Assembly: GCA_030429705.1 (NCBI GenBank)
Contig: JAUIES010000002.1
Coordinates: forward strand, 374,001-438,000
Direction of reading: 5' to 3'
From: Phycisphaerae bacterium
Lineage (GTDB): Bacteria > Planctomycetota > Phycisphaerae > Phycisphaerales > UBA1924
Length of the DNA: 64,000 nucleotides
Position numbers and translations under genes: made by a program. Below, in pieces: positions 9,660 through 18,540 of this stretch (positions within the stretch are counted from its first letter, which is position 1; every line of letters starts with the position of its first letter). Under the pieces are notes generated by a model. The model saw only the letters and a list, made by a program, of their open reading frames with translations. It was not told where the DNA came from and made no database searches.

Positions 9660-11416
9660 ACAGCATCGAACGCTTTATTCAATGTGCGGTCCTGGTCGTG
9701 CTGACACTTGCTCCAGTGGTGCGCGCTCAAACCGAGATTCAGGTGCAGGCTCAGATCGAGCCGCCGAATGCTTATCTGGGGAGCACACTCACCTACACCG
9801 TCAGCGTCCAAACGATCGGCCAACACGACATCTCAAGTCCTGATCTCGATCTGCCCGCTGGATTGCGCTTGCTGGGCAACTCAACTTCGTTTGAATCGCG
9901 CACCCGCCCGGTGCGCCAACCTGATGGCACCTTCCAACTCAACATGGTGATGCGTCGGTCATTTCACTATACACTCTCAGCCGACCGCATCGGTGTGTTT
10001 TCCATTCCCCCCGCAAGGGTACTCGTCGATGGATCACCACACGAATCAGACGCAACAACTGTCAATGTGCGCGAGCCCCAATCGGTCGATGGCTTTGAAC
10101 TGGAATCGCGGCTGTCCAAAACGAGGGTGTATGTTGGCGAGCCGTTCACCTTGTTTGTCACCTGGTTCGTTGGTCAGGATGTCCGGGATTTCTCGTTCGT
10201 AGGACCGGATCTGCCCAACTTCGTGCGTGCGCAGCCTGTGTTTAGTGCGTCCGCACCACAGGACCGCGCCGGGCGATATCCGGCGACAACCTTGTACGGA
10301 CAGCGGATCTATGGCACGCGCGGCGAAGCAACGCTCAACAACCGTCGCGTGTCAACGGTGACCTTTCGAGTGCAGTACATCGCCAGCCAGGCGGGCACAC
10401 TCGAACTCGGGCCGCTCGCGATGATTTTTGACGCTGTCGAAGGGCGATCGGTCACGCGGGGTGTCGCTCGCACCGGTCCGATTTCGGTCGAGGTGCTTCC
10501 TCTTCCGTCCGTTGGTCGTCCTGCAGGTTTCGACGGGCTTATTGGTCGCTACGACATCTCGGCGGCTGCAACACCCACCGCGGTAAATGTGGGCGACCCG
10601 ATCAATCTGGTGGTTCGTATTGATGGCCCGGACGCGCGTCTCGTCAACGACGGACCGAATCTCGCGGCCATGCCAGCGTTTGCTGAACAATTCAAGTTTG
10701 ACCCGGCCGGCTGGGAACGCGAACAGGGAACCACCACACAGGCTGTCTTTCAGACAACCGTGCGAGCGCTCGACGAGTCGATCATCGAGATCCCGCCTGT
10801 CGAACTGCCTTACTTTGACACTGATGCCGGTGTCTACCAGATCGCTCGGTCGGCGCCAATCCCGATGACCGTTCGTCCATCGCGCGTGGTCTCGTTGGAT
10901 GATGCCATCGTCTCGCCCGGTTCATCACCTTCGATCGCTCGACAGGAACTGGGCGACGCTCGGGGCGGTATCTGGGCGATTGCCCCGATCGAGGTGTTAG
11001 CGAATGACCCCATTCATCGTTCATTGTCATCGTGGTGGATGGTGCCCATCGTGGCAATCCCCCCGCTGCTGTGGCTCGGTTTGGTCGTGCGAGATTGGCG
11101 GGCGACACGATCCGCACACCCTTCCATCATCCATCAACGACAATATCGCCGTGCGTTGCGGCTTGCTCGGTCGGGCCGATCGGAAGACGCGGTCCGTTCA
11201 TACCTGGGCACCCTGACTGGTCAGCGGCCAGAAGCGGTGACGGCTGCCGATTGTCACGCAGCGATTGAAGATCGAGACATCGCGCAGCAAGCAGCGAGTT
11301 TGCTCGGGGCCAATGAGGCTTCTCGGTTCGGGCAGACCTCGCAACAGACCTCAAAGCCTGTCAACATCGAGCCGCTCCTTCGGGCGATGCACAAGAATCT
11401 GCGAGGTCAGGCATGA
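9656..11416 (+). CDS. batD: BatD-like exported protein
   Basis: BatD proteins are large periplasmic proteins anchored by one helix near the C terminus. Here a signal peptide ending in VVRAQ is followed by about 400 residues of beta-sandwich-like sequence. One repeat starts with VQAQIEPPNAYLGSTLTYTV and another with LSKTRVYVGEPFTLFVTWFV, both typical of the BatD family. A transmembrane helix lies at about residues 455-480, before a cytoplasmic tail. The start is a GTG at 9656 that overlaps the batC stop in a GTGA. The length of 586 residues is in the family range. Confidence 0.87.
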   Translation: MNSIERFIQCAVLVVLTLAPVVRAQTEIQVQAQIEPPNAYLGSTLTYTVSVQTIGQHDISSPDLDLPAGLRLLGNSTSFESRTRPVRQPDGTFQLNMVMRRSFHYTLSADRIGVFSIPPARVLVDGSPHESDATTVNVREPQSVDGFELESRLSKTRVYVGEPFTLFVTWFVGQDVRDFSFVGPDLPNFVRAQPVFSASAPQDRAGRYPATTLYGQRIYGTRGEATLNNRRVSTVTFRVQYIASQAGTLELGPLAMIFDAVEGRSVTRGVARTGPISVEVLPLPSVGRPAGFDGLIGRYDISAAATPTAVNVGDPINLVVRIDGPDARLVNDGPNLAAMPAFAEQFKFDPAGWEREQGTTTQAVFQTTVRALDESIIEIPPVELPYFDTDAGVYQIARSAPIPMTVRPSRVVSLDDAIVSPGSSPSIARQELGDARGGIWAIAPIEVLANDPIHRSLSSWWMVPIVAIPPLLWLGLVVRDWRATRSAHPSIIHQRQYRRALRLARSGRSEDAVRSYLGTLTGQRPEAVTAADCHAAIEDRDIAQQAASLLGANEASRFGQTSQQTSKPVNIEPLLRAMHKNLRGQA

Positions 11417-12225
11417 AGATTTTGTTTATGCTCATCACCTTGTTTGTTGGCACCTCAATCGCCGCCGCGCAATCTGCAACCGACCATCGTGATCAACTAT
11501 CGCACGCAGCGCAGCGTTATGCCGAAGCCATGCGATTGGTGGACGACGATCCGGCTGCCGCTCGTGTGCTGTTTGCGGATGCGGCGGTGACTTTCGAAGA
11601 GGCTCGTCGCGTGCGAGCGGCCAACGCCGAGGTCCTTCGCGCTCAAGGCAATGCATGGTACTTCGCGGGCGATATCGGCCGGGCGATTGTTGCGTATCAA
11701 CGATCGCTGTCAGTCGATCCCGGTGATACGCGCACGATTGATGCACTCGCCGAGGCGCGGCAGTCCGTGCGTACGACGACGACGCAGATGCCAGGCGCAT
11801 CGTTGATTGATGTGCTCTCTGACTGGCGGCGGTATGTATCACCCGTGCTGGTGGCTGCCGTATTCGCGATCTCGTGGATCGCAGTCTGGGGATTGCTTGT
11901 CCGTGCCCGGCTCGCGGGTGTGCGGCCGTCGAAAACGATGCTCGTCGCCGTGTTTGCTGTGGCGGGTGTCACCGCCACCGCTCTGATCGGCGAACAGTGG
12001 CGACTTGCACAGTCGATGCCAGTTGTCGTGATCGACGAAACCACTGGCTACAACGGCCCGAGCGACGCGGTCTATCAGCCATCGTTTGAATCTACGCTGT
12101 CACCCGGTGTCGAAGCACACGAGATCGAATCACGACTGGGCTGGACCCACATTCGGCTTTCGTCTGAAGCCGAGACCTGGGTGCCCTCAGATTCACTCAT
12201 GTGGATCCACCCGCGATCGCCTTAA
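11413..12225 (+). CDS. batE: BatE-like TPR/SH3-like membrane protein
   Basis: This 270-residue protein has a signal peptide (residues 1-20, ending IAAAQ), TPR helices including ANAEVLRAQGNAWYFAGDIG and AIVAYQRSLSVDPGD (about 75-110), two transmembrane helices (about 136-160 and 177-197) and a C-terminal SH3-like module (about 205-268) with the motif SRLGWTHIRLSSEAETWVP. This is the layout of BatE, the last Bat component. It overlaps batD by 4 bp. Its product probably completes the BatA-E envelope complex. Confidence 0.85.
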   Translation: MKILFMLITLFVGTSIAAAQSATDHRDQLSHAAQRYAEAMRLVDDDPAAARVLFADAAVTFEEARRVRAANAEVLRAQGNAWYFAGDIGRAIVAYQRSLSVDPGDTRTIDALAEARQSVRTTTTQMPGASLIDVLSDWRRYVSPVLVAAVFAISWIAVWGLLVRARLAGVRPSKTMLVAVFAVAGVTATALIGEQWRLAQSMPVVVIDETTGYNGPSDAVYQPSFESTLSPGVEAHEIESRLGWTHIRLSSEAETWVPSDSLMWIHPRSP

Positions 12226-12276
12226 GTTTTGTATCGTGGTGTCACGCTTGTGCTGAACTGATCCGGAGGAACTGTC

Positions 12277-12849
12277 ATGACCGAACCGGCCATTATCTGG
12301 GAAGCGACCTTTGACGATCGCATCAAGCCGTACACGATGTGGTCCACGCTGCTGATCTGCACGGTGACGGTTGTGCTGATTCCGGTTGGCATCTTGTATT
12401 TGATCATTGGCAACTGGTTCATCACACGGCATCTGGCGAATCTCGGCTGCACGCTGACCGAGCGGACGCTGGAGATCAAGAAAGGCATCCTCAACAAGAC
12501 CGAGTCGACGATTCCGCTGGAAAAGATCACGGATCTGCAGATGTTTCAGGGCCCGATCATGCGGCACTTCGGGCTCCACGGGTTCAAGGTCGAAACCGCG
12601 GGCCAGTCATCGACAACGGGATCGCTGGTGAACATGATCGGGATTGTCGATGCGGTCAAGTTTCGCAAGGCGGTGCTCGATCAACGGGACCGTTTGGCGA
12701 GCGGATCAAAGAACGCTCAGTCAGCTGCCCAGCCCACACCTTCACACGAAGCATCGCTCTCGGATGCTGGTGTCGCCGAGATTCTTACGGATATCCGCGA
12801 CACACTGGGGCGCATCGAAGCGAAGCTGGGCGACTCCAACCTTCTGTAG
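12277..12849 (+). CDS. Bacterial PH-domain (YdbS-type) membrane protein
   Basis: This 190-residue protein has one long hydrophobic hairpin (about residues 22-50), followed by a bPH2-type domain: ITRHLANLGCTLTERTLEIK, KGILNKTESTIPLEKITDLQ and VDAVKFRKAVLDQ. The C-terminal 50 residues are Ser/Ala-rich with a final amphipathic helix. YdbS/YdbT-like proteins are membrane-associated and mostly uncharacterised. The start follows a good ribosome binding site (CGGAGGAAC). It lies 51 bp after batE on the same strand and may be the last gene of the operon. Confidence 0.85.
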   Translation: MTEPAIIWEATFDDRIKPYTMWSTLLICTVTVVLIPVGILYLIIGNWFITRHLANLGCTLTERTLEIKKGILNKTESTIPLEKITDLQMFQGPIMRHFGLHGFKVETAGQSSTTGSLVNMIGIVDAVKFRKAVLDQRDRLASGSKNAQSAAQPTPSHEASLSDAGVAEILTDIRDTLGRIEAKLGDSNLL

Positions 12850-12996
12850 CCAGCGGACGGCATTGAAGATGCCCAGCCGGTCATGATTCTCCGCCCGTCG
12901 TTCACAGAAAGGCACACAGCGAGTGCCTCGACCGCGCGGAGTGAATTGGCTACGAACGCAGACGGAGGCTTGCGTTCATCGTTGCTCGTCTGCAGC

Positions 12997-14430
12997 TCAC
13001 CTCGCCGCAGGCTCGATCGTCAATGCGAGTTGCTCGACCAGCTGCCGGAGTTGAGCGATCTCGTCTCGCAGTTCACCGATCTGAACATCCTTGCTTTGAA
13101 GATCCCGCTCCAGTCGCACGATGCGTTCGTTGTTCTGGCGGCGCAGCGTGTTGACTGCTTCGACGAGCAGTGGCGTCATCTTGCTGTAGTCCAATCCCAT
13201 CGCGTCTTTGCCGTTGTCTTCGTAGATCACGATCTCGGGCAGCACCATGCCGACCTCCTCGGCGATGAAACCGATGTCATGGCCGCCGCCGTGATCCTGG
13301 TCCCAGTCAAAGGTGACACCGCGGAGCCGCGCGAGCTTGTCGAGCGGATCTTCGATATTGGCGATGCTGGACTTCCAGCGGCGTGACGATGCTGAGCCGT
13401 AATCCTGTCCGGCACCCTCGGCGTAGAAATCGTATCCAAGCGGGCTGTTGCATTTGGAACGAACGCCATACGCGATCCCCCCACCGGCAGTGCCGGCAGA
13501 TGCCCGCACACCCGCACCATCTGCGAATGCCTGACCAAACACGCCGGTTCCTTCATAGGTATTCCCCCAGACTCCATTGCCAGAGTGACCGTTGCACTCG
13601 CCAAATACACCGGTGCCCAGCGCCGACTCGGCGGTGCCATAGATCGCGGCCTCGATACCTGGTCCTCCGGCACCCATGTTGCGTACCCAGAGTGTGCGGT
13701 GTGCATCTGAGCCGACAATGTGCAGCGGGTGCTCGGGGGTTGTGGTGCCGATACCGACGCTGCCATCGTGGAGTATGCGCAGCAACGACGCGTTGCCCGT
13801 GCGCTGGATATCGAGCCCGCCGCTGGCACCCGGGCCAGCGCCGCCAATACGCAGTCGGGCGACATCGTTGAGCCAGCCGAGTGAGAACGATGCGTTGTCG
13901 TTGTTGGGGTTGCGGGTGGAGAATGCGCCGCCGCCCAAACCCTGTGATGTGAAAGAGCCGTAGATACTCAGCCCGACCGGCAGTTTTGGCGCGCCCATGC
14001 TCACATTGCCGTTTTCATCGACCGTGATACCCCGGGTTTGCATCGCATAGGGCGTGCGGGTGATCGGCTGGAGCGGCGTGAGAGCCGTCCCTTCGACGAT
14101 GACGCGCAGCCAGCGGGGCCCGTTGTCGAATGCGGTCGGGCCGAAGTCGATCGCGACATTGAAAAGCCCGTTCACCACCGGCACATCTGCAATGCTCGCG
14201 GTCAGACCAATTTGCTTCCCCCCCTCTGCTGCGTCGTAGAGCTCAAACGACATGTCGTACGGCCCGTCGGCGGCAGCTCCCCCATCGCCCAGTCGCCCCT
14301 GGTAGGTCAGCGTGGTATCGGTCTGCGCGGCCGCGGGCAGAGCGAACAGAACTGTGAGCAGCAGGATGACAAGTGACTGCCCGCGTGATTGGCGTGATGT
14401 TCGATGTGCATACAAGATTCTTTGAATCAT
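12997..14430 (-). CDS. Tail-fibre-like surface protein with S74 chaperone-like C terminus
   Basis: This 477-residue secreted protein begins at an ATG preceded by GAGGAGTTGAAC, which fixes the start well inside a longer open frame. After a signal peptide (ending PAAAQT) comes a LTYQGRLGDGG...YDMSFELYDAAEGG domain (about residues 38-140) that recurs in the broken gene at 60096-61679. A Gly-rich region follows, with GIGTTTPEHPLHIVG-type repeats typical of phage tail fibres. The C-terminal 120 residues (SSRRWKSSIANIEDPLDKLA, then DIGFIAEEVG, ending in a coiled coil) match the intramolecular chaperone/peptidase S74 module that trims itself after trimerisation. It is probably a trimeric cell-surface fibre; the ligand is unknown. 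Confidence 0.85.
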   Translation of the reverse strand: MIQRILYAHRTSRQSRGQSLVILLLTVLFALPAAAQTDTTLTYQGRLGDGGAAADGPYDMSFELYDAAEGGKQIGLTASIADVPVVNGLFNVAIDFGPTAFDNGPRWLRVIVEGTALTPLQPITRTPYAMQTRGITVDENGNVSMGAPKLPVGLSIYGSFTSQGLGGGAFSTRNPNNDNASFSLGWLNDVARLRIGGAGPGASGGLDIQRTGNASLLRILHDGSVGIGTTTPEHPLHIVGSDAHRTLWVRNMGAGGPGIEAAIYGTAESALGTGVFGECNGHSGNGVWGNTYEGTGVFGQAFADGAGVRASAGTAGGGIAYGVRSKCNSPLGYDFYAEGAGQDYGSASSRRWKSSIANIEDPLDKLARLRGVTFDWDQDHGGGHDIGFIAEEVGMVLPEIVIYEDNGKDAMGLDYSKMTPLLVEAVNTLRRQNNERIVRLERDLQSKDVQIGELRDEIAQLRQLVEQLALTIEPAAR

Positions 14431-14590
14431 GTTCAACTCCTCCAGCAGCCTCAAGCGGCCTGCTTTAACCCGAGTATAAACTGGCGCACCCCGGGGGCAA
14501 TGCAATTTTTCTTTGTCAGAATGGCTTGCACGGTCGGATGAGCGGGCACGGTTGTCGTTCGATGTGCTATAGCCACGATCCACTTTCGCT

Positions 14591-15230
14591 GCGGTTCACC
14601 TCGTCGTTCATTTCGCAAGCCTTCCACCCCACTTCGGCGAGGTCAGTGCGCCGGTTGGGTTCTGGGGCAGGGTGGCATGGTCATGACCCTGCACGGCCCT
14701 GATCGGAATTGTTCGAACTTCTCGGACATTGTTGTCCCGACATCGCAATTGTGAAGTTCTGACTCGGCAGACGGTCATCGGCACTTGGCAAGCGGCAGAC
14801 GGAAGTTGGCAAGTTCGTTGCCCCCCCTTTGGGCGATGCTGGGTAGCCCTTCACATTCTCGAGCGTGGCCAACAAGGTGCACGAAGACGGCGATCGAGCC
14901 GCGCGAGCGTGAGTTTGGGTCGCGCGGAAGCCGTTCCGAACCGCTAGGACGCTCGTCTGCGTCGTTCTGCCACGCGTCTGAGCCGTTCGGAAGCGGTGCT
15001 GCGCCGCTTCGAACCGCGTTTGCGCCGCGCGGAAGTGGTGCTCAGCCGCTCGGACGCCCGTCCGCGCGGCGCGGGAGCGGTGCCGAGTCACGCGGGAGCG
15101 CTCCCGAATGACGCTGCAGCGCGCAATTCCCGCGCGGCATCGCTGCTCAGAGCCAGGTAACGCGATCGGACCCGCACAAACTGACCTTTGTATCCGGACG
15201 CTACCCGCCCGCACAGACGGACCAGGGCCG
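14591..15230. repeat. Composite non-coding element, copy 1 (flank block - 21-bp array - flank block)
   Basis: This 640-bp intergenic element has three parts. A left block at 14591-14643 (53 bp, GCGGTTCA...CGAGGT) aligns without gaps to 17937-17989, with roughly 70% identity by eye. A 21-bp tandem array fills 14880-15152. A right block runs from GTAACGC at 15157 to GGACCAGGGCCG ending at 15230 and aligns without gaps to 18543-18616. No gene is supported inside. The block between the left flank and the array (14644-14879) is unique and contains an inverted repeat CAGGGTGGCATG/CATGACCCTG. The whole region lies between the tail-fibre-like gene and the metzincin gene. Confidence 0.6.
14880..15152. 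repeat. 21-bp imperfect tandem repeat array A (13 units)
   Basis: Thirteen consecutive units of exactly 21 bp can be laid out without gaps. The clearest ones begin at 14922, 14985, 15027 and 15069, with a consensus close to GCGCGGAAGCGGTGCTGAGC plus C. Units differ from one another at several positions, so this is an old or rapidly diverging array. Because 21 is a multiple of three, the frames across it stay open and give seven-residue periodic translations; I do not regard these as genes. Confidence 0.8.
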
Positions 15231-15307
15231 AGAACTAGACGGATTCGTTCAGCAAAGCGATCTGAAGACAGTTTCAACGACAAAAACAAAACAGTTGAAC
15301 CTGAGCA

Positions 15308-17707
15308 CTACGAACAGCCTTCAGCAAACGCCTGCAGGAACGCTTGGACATCGAAGAAGTCGAGAATGCCATCGGCGACGAAATCTGCCCGTTGATCAAC
15401 GCCTGCATACAAGTTCAGAAAAGCCTGCACATCGAAGAAGTCAAGCGCGTTGTCGTCGTTCAGGTCTGCAAGACACCAGCCGCCGGGCGGGGGGAAGTTC
15501 TCATCCATCCACGCTTGTTCTGCCCAAGTCAGTTCTCCCGGCGGATAACTGATACCGGGCGCGCCCGCACCAGCGGCGGCATGTAACTGCAATCGGATCG
15601 CTCCCCAGTCATCGTGCGGTCGAAGCAACTGATATGGCAAGAGGACGCTCGGAAAACAAGGATCCGTTGAATGGGCGTTCAAGTAGTTGAGGTCCTGTTC
15701 AATACCCGCATCGTGGTCACGACCATCCTGATACAACGAGCCGTCCTGATGTCCAAAATCGGTCGGCCGACCATCCAGATAGACATACCTGATCTCCCGT
15801 TCTTCTCGACCCACCCACCAATTATATACGGTCACACCAAATGGCAATTTAAAACTGCTGTATTGTCCGCCTGCGGAAGCGACCCCCTGATTCTCATTGA
15901 GGTTTCCTTCGTCGAGAATCGGAAATGTCGCAGCATCTGCTCTTGCGTAGTCCAGTTCACGAAACCCCATACTCCAATCGGCCGGGTTCTGCAACGCGTA
16001 GTTCATCACGCTTGGGTAGTTGGGCTTGTAGTTCATGTCATCTCCGCCGCCGTGCTGCAAGCCGAGATTGTGCCCAAGTTCATGCATGAAGATGCCCGCT
16101 TGCTCGGCATCATTGAGACCACGGCCAAAGAACAACACGAAATTATCACCGTTGAGCTGTCCGCACCCGCCAATTGAGCAGGGTGCAGATGAATCAGCAA
16201 TGATGCAATAGCGATAGGCCAGTGCCTTGGCCACGAGCAGGGCAGTGTGACTCGGTTGATTGCGTTCGGTCTCGGTGCCAAAGAACGCATCGCGTCCGGC
16301 TTCGAATCCCCATGGCCAGCACCGATCCGCTCGGAGTTCCCAGAACTCGACATGATCCACCGTTGCATCGTCGCGCAGGATGTGCAGTCGAATACCGTCA
16401 GAGTTTGGTACACCATCAACTGCAAGCGGCGCGTCATCGAAGGCCGCGACCAGCATGTCAACCGCACCGTCACTCAGACTGAACCCCGCCATCGCGTCAA
16501 CTTCGACATACAGATCCTTGTGCAGCGGGTCGGCACCCGGCAGTGTGTAGCGCTGCGACGCACCGTTGATATCCACATAGGGAATCCCGTTCTTCTCCCA
16601 GTCATCGAGCAGGCCGTCGCCATCCGTATCGATCGGACCACAGTCGCTGCACTGCCATCGGAATGCATGCGCCTGGTTCGCCGCGTTGACACCAGTGCCG
16701 ACAGCGGTGTATCCGTCTGCAGAGAGTCCGTACCCGATGATTGGATTCGTGCTGCCGCTCGTCACGCCCAGTTCGGTCATGCCGTCCATCTCGGTCCAGC
16801 GAAACGCGGTGGTCAGCCCTGACGGCAAGGCTGAATAACCAGTGACGACCAGTCCATCCGCGGACACACCATGTGCGATGGCCATGCCTCCGCCGAGGGT
16901 ACCGAGGTCTGCCATACCATCGGCTGCCGTCCAGCGAAAGGCTCGAGTCAACCCAGATCCATTGATCAGCCAACCCACCACAACTGACCCGTCGGCAGAA
17001 ATGCCGGTGGCGATCGAAAGCAGTCCACCCATCGCACCAAGGTCTTGCATCCCGCCCGCTTGTGTCCAGTGAAAAGCATGGTTTTGGGATGTCGCCGTAA
17101 ACGAACTTCCGACCACAACTGATCCGTCGGCAGAAACATCTATCGCTTCCGCACTCGGCCCGCCCAGCGTACCCAGGTCCTGCATCCCGCCGCCCAGCGT
17201 CCAGCGAAAGGCTCGAGTGAATCCTGAGGCGTCGTTCGATTTGCCGACAATAACCGAACCATCGGCCGACACGCCGAAGGCCTCGGCGTGGAGCCCCCCC
17301 AAAGTCTCCAAATCGATCATGCCGCTGGCCTGGCTCCAGCGAAACGCACGGGTGCGCCCAACTTCATTCGCGCTGTGCCCGACAATGATGAGCCCATCCG
17401 CTGAAACATCGAGCGCCTCCGCATACCCGCCGCCCAGCGTCCCAAGATCCTGCATGCCTTCTCCCAAGACCCAGCGGAACGCATGCGTTTCACCCGTGGC
17501 GACCTCTGAACGCCCGACGACCACTTGCCCATCGGACGACACGGCAAGCGCTTCCGACTCAGATCCACCGAGAGTCCCCAGATCCTCCGTCGTGCCATCG
17601 GTCTGGGCATGCACAACTGCGGCAGCAATACCCAGCCAAAACACCGCTCGAAGCATTGCTCCGCGGGTGACATCCCCCCCGTTGTTCCGTCTTCGAATGA
17701 ACCCCAT
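15308..17707 (-). CDS. Secreted metzincin-type protease with HAF repeats and GC-type dockerin tail
   Basis: This protein of about 799 residues starts at ATG 17707 with GGGAG ten bases upstream; an in-frame ATG at 17737 is less likely. A signal peptide is followed by about eight HAF repeats of the form HAFRW...GMQDLGTLGG...AxDVSADGSVVVG (residues about 40-355), probably a beta-propeller. A Ca-binding DTDGDGLLDDWEKNG segment follows. Next is a zincin domain with HELGHNLGLQH, a full metzincin HExxHxxGxxH site, and a downstream PSVMNYA that can serve as the Met-turn. The end is a GC-type dockerin with two LDFFDVQAFL repeats and a terminal GCS. It is probably a surface-anchored endopeptidase; the substrate is unknown. 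A paralogous HAF gene begins at 62473. Confidence 0.88.
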   Translation of the reverse strand: MGFIRRRNNGGDVTRGAMLRAVFWLGIAAAVVHAQTDGTTEDLGTLGGSESEALAVSSDGQVVVGRSEVATGETHAFRWVLGEGMQDLGTLGGGYAEALDVSADGLIIVGHSANEVGRTRAFRWSQASGMIDLETLGGLHAEAFGVSADGSVIVGKSNDASGFTRAFRWTLGGGMQDLGTLGGPSAEAIDVSADGSVVVGSSFTATSQNHAFHWTQAGGMQDLGAMGGLLSIATGISADGSVVVGWLINGSGLTRAFRWTAADGMADLGTLGGGMAIAHGVSADGLVVTGYSALPSGLTTAFRWTEMDGMTELGVTSGSTNPIIGYGLSADGYTAVGTGVNAANQAHAFRWQCSDCGPIDTDGDGLLDDWEKNGIPYVDINGASQRYTLPGADPLHKDLYVEVDAMAGFSLSDGAVDMLVAAFDDAPLAVDGVPNSDGIRLHILRDDATVDHVEFWELRADRCWPWGFEAGRDAFFGTETERNQPSHTALLVAKALAYRYCIIADSSAPCSIGGCGQLNGDNFVLFFGRGLNDAEQAGIFMHELGHNLGLQHGGGDDMNYKPNYPSVMNYALQNPADWSMGFRELDYARADAATFPILDEGNLNENQGVASAGGQYSSFKLPFGVTVYNWWVGREEREIRYVYLDGRPTDFGHQDGSLYQDGRDHDAGIEQDLNYLNAHSTDPCFPSVLLPYQLLRPHDDWGAIRLQLHAAAGAGAPGISYPPGELTWAEQAWMDENFPPPGGWCLADLNDDNALDFFDVQAFLNLYAGVDQRADFVADGILDFFDVQAFLQAFAEGCS

Positions 17708-18047
17708 GCCCTGCTCCCGATTACATGCATCCGGCATCGTGAGCCTGCCGCTTTTGATTCACACAGAGTATCGCTTCGACCGCTACGGCACAAGCCTCTT
17801 TAGATTGACCATGAGCGGCGATCGCCTGCAGGACTGTCTTATTGAATACTTCTGAGGGCATAGAGGCTCCCGGTTCGTCATGGGTCGTTGTGTTGACGAA
17901 TGGCTGGAATGTGGAGTGTCTCGGTCCGCATTCGTCGCGGTTCATCATGCCAACCATTGCACACGCCATCCACCCCATTGGAGCGAGGTGTGATCGACGG
18001 TCGTTTTCTCGGACGCGGCCGACGGGTTGATCGGTTAGAGCCATGAT

Positions 18048-18173
18048 GCGACGCCAGCGCGGTCTTGCGCCGCGTGAGAGGGCTTCCGCGCGGCGCGAGC
18101 GCGGTCATTCGTCGCGCGAACGCGGTTGTGCGCGGCGCGAGCGCGGTGTGGCGCCGCGCGAAGAAGGCCGGGC
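18048..18173. repeat. 21-bp imperfect tandem repeat array B (6 units)
   Basis: Six 21-bp units run without gaps from 18048, the best being GCGGCGCGAGCGCGGTCATTC (18090), GTCGCGCGAACGCGGTTGTGC (18111) and GCGGCGCGAGCGCGGTGTGGC (18132), each shown here in full. After a phase shift of two bases the consensus overlaps that of array A. No gene is supported across it. Confidence 0.75.
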
Positions 18174-18334
18174 GAGGCACTTCCCCACCACGATGCAACC
18201 GGATTGAACCTGACGCGACCGCAATCGGGCGAACCCACCATACAAAACTCCCGCCCGCGACGCAAGGACAAATCATGCCCTTCATGGCACCCTGACAACT
18301 CAACCCAACTTACGCGTTGCGGCCGCCTGCACGA

Positions 18335-18424
18335 CTACGGGCATCCCGCCGTAAAGGCGTTGAGGAACTCAAGTACATCGAAGAAGTCGAGCAGACCGTC
18401 GCCGTTGAGATCGGCGGCGCAAAG
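18335..18424 (-). pseudogene. Orphan GC-type dockerin tail (gene remnant)
   Basis: The last 29 codons of an open frame read AADLNGDGLLDFFDVLEFLN and end in TAGCP plus stop, which is the C-terminal half of a GC-type dockerin as seen at the ends of four intact genes in this window. Upstream of it, the frame runs straight into the 21-bp repeat array at 18436-18540 and shows no signal peptide, catalytic domain or ribosome binding site. It is therefore read as the 3' remnant of a surface-protein gene whose body was deleted or displaced by the repeat element. Only one of the two usual dockerin repeats remains. Confidence 0.7.
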
Positions 18425-18435
18425 CACATCCTGCA

Positions 18436-18540
18436 GCTCGAACCGATGTCGCACGCAGCCCCGAACGGGCGCGGCTCGCCGCGCGGACGCGGTGCTGAGC
18501 CGTTCGGCTGCCCGTCCGCGCGGCACTGCTGCTCCTGGAC
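18436..18540. repeat. 21-bp imperfect tandem repeat array C (about 5 units)
   Basis: Units of 21 bp begin at 18436, 18457, 18478, 18499 and 18520. GCCGCGCGGACGCGGTGCTG plus A (18478) and GCCGTTCGGCTGCCCGTCCG plus C (18499) closely match units of array A. It sits directly upstream of the orphan dockerin fragment and two bases before the conserved right-hand block that begins at 18543. Confidence 0.7.

Noticed and set aside
12850-12996. Separate small gene after the PH-domain gene
   Set aside because: The 147-bp gap between converging genes has only a random open frame that runs antisense into the tail-fibre gene.
14880-15152. CRISPR array
   Set aside because: Units are contiguous without spacers, only 21 bp long and imperfect; no cas genes are present.
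14681-15289. Open frame on the minus strand with seven-residue periodic translation (RAAQTRF-like units)
   Set aside because: It is open because the underlying repeat is 21 bp, a multiple of three, so several frames stay open at once. There is no ribosome binding site or domain, and the other arrays give different, unrelated peptides.
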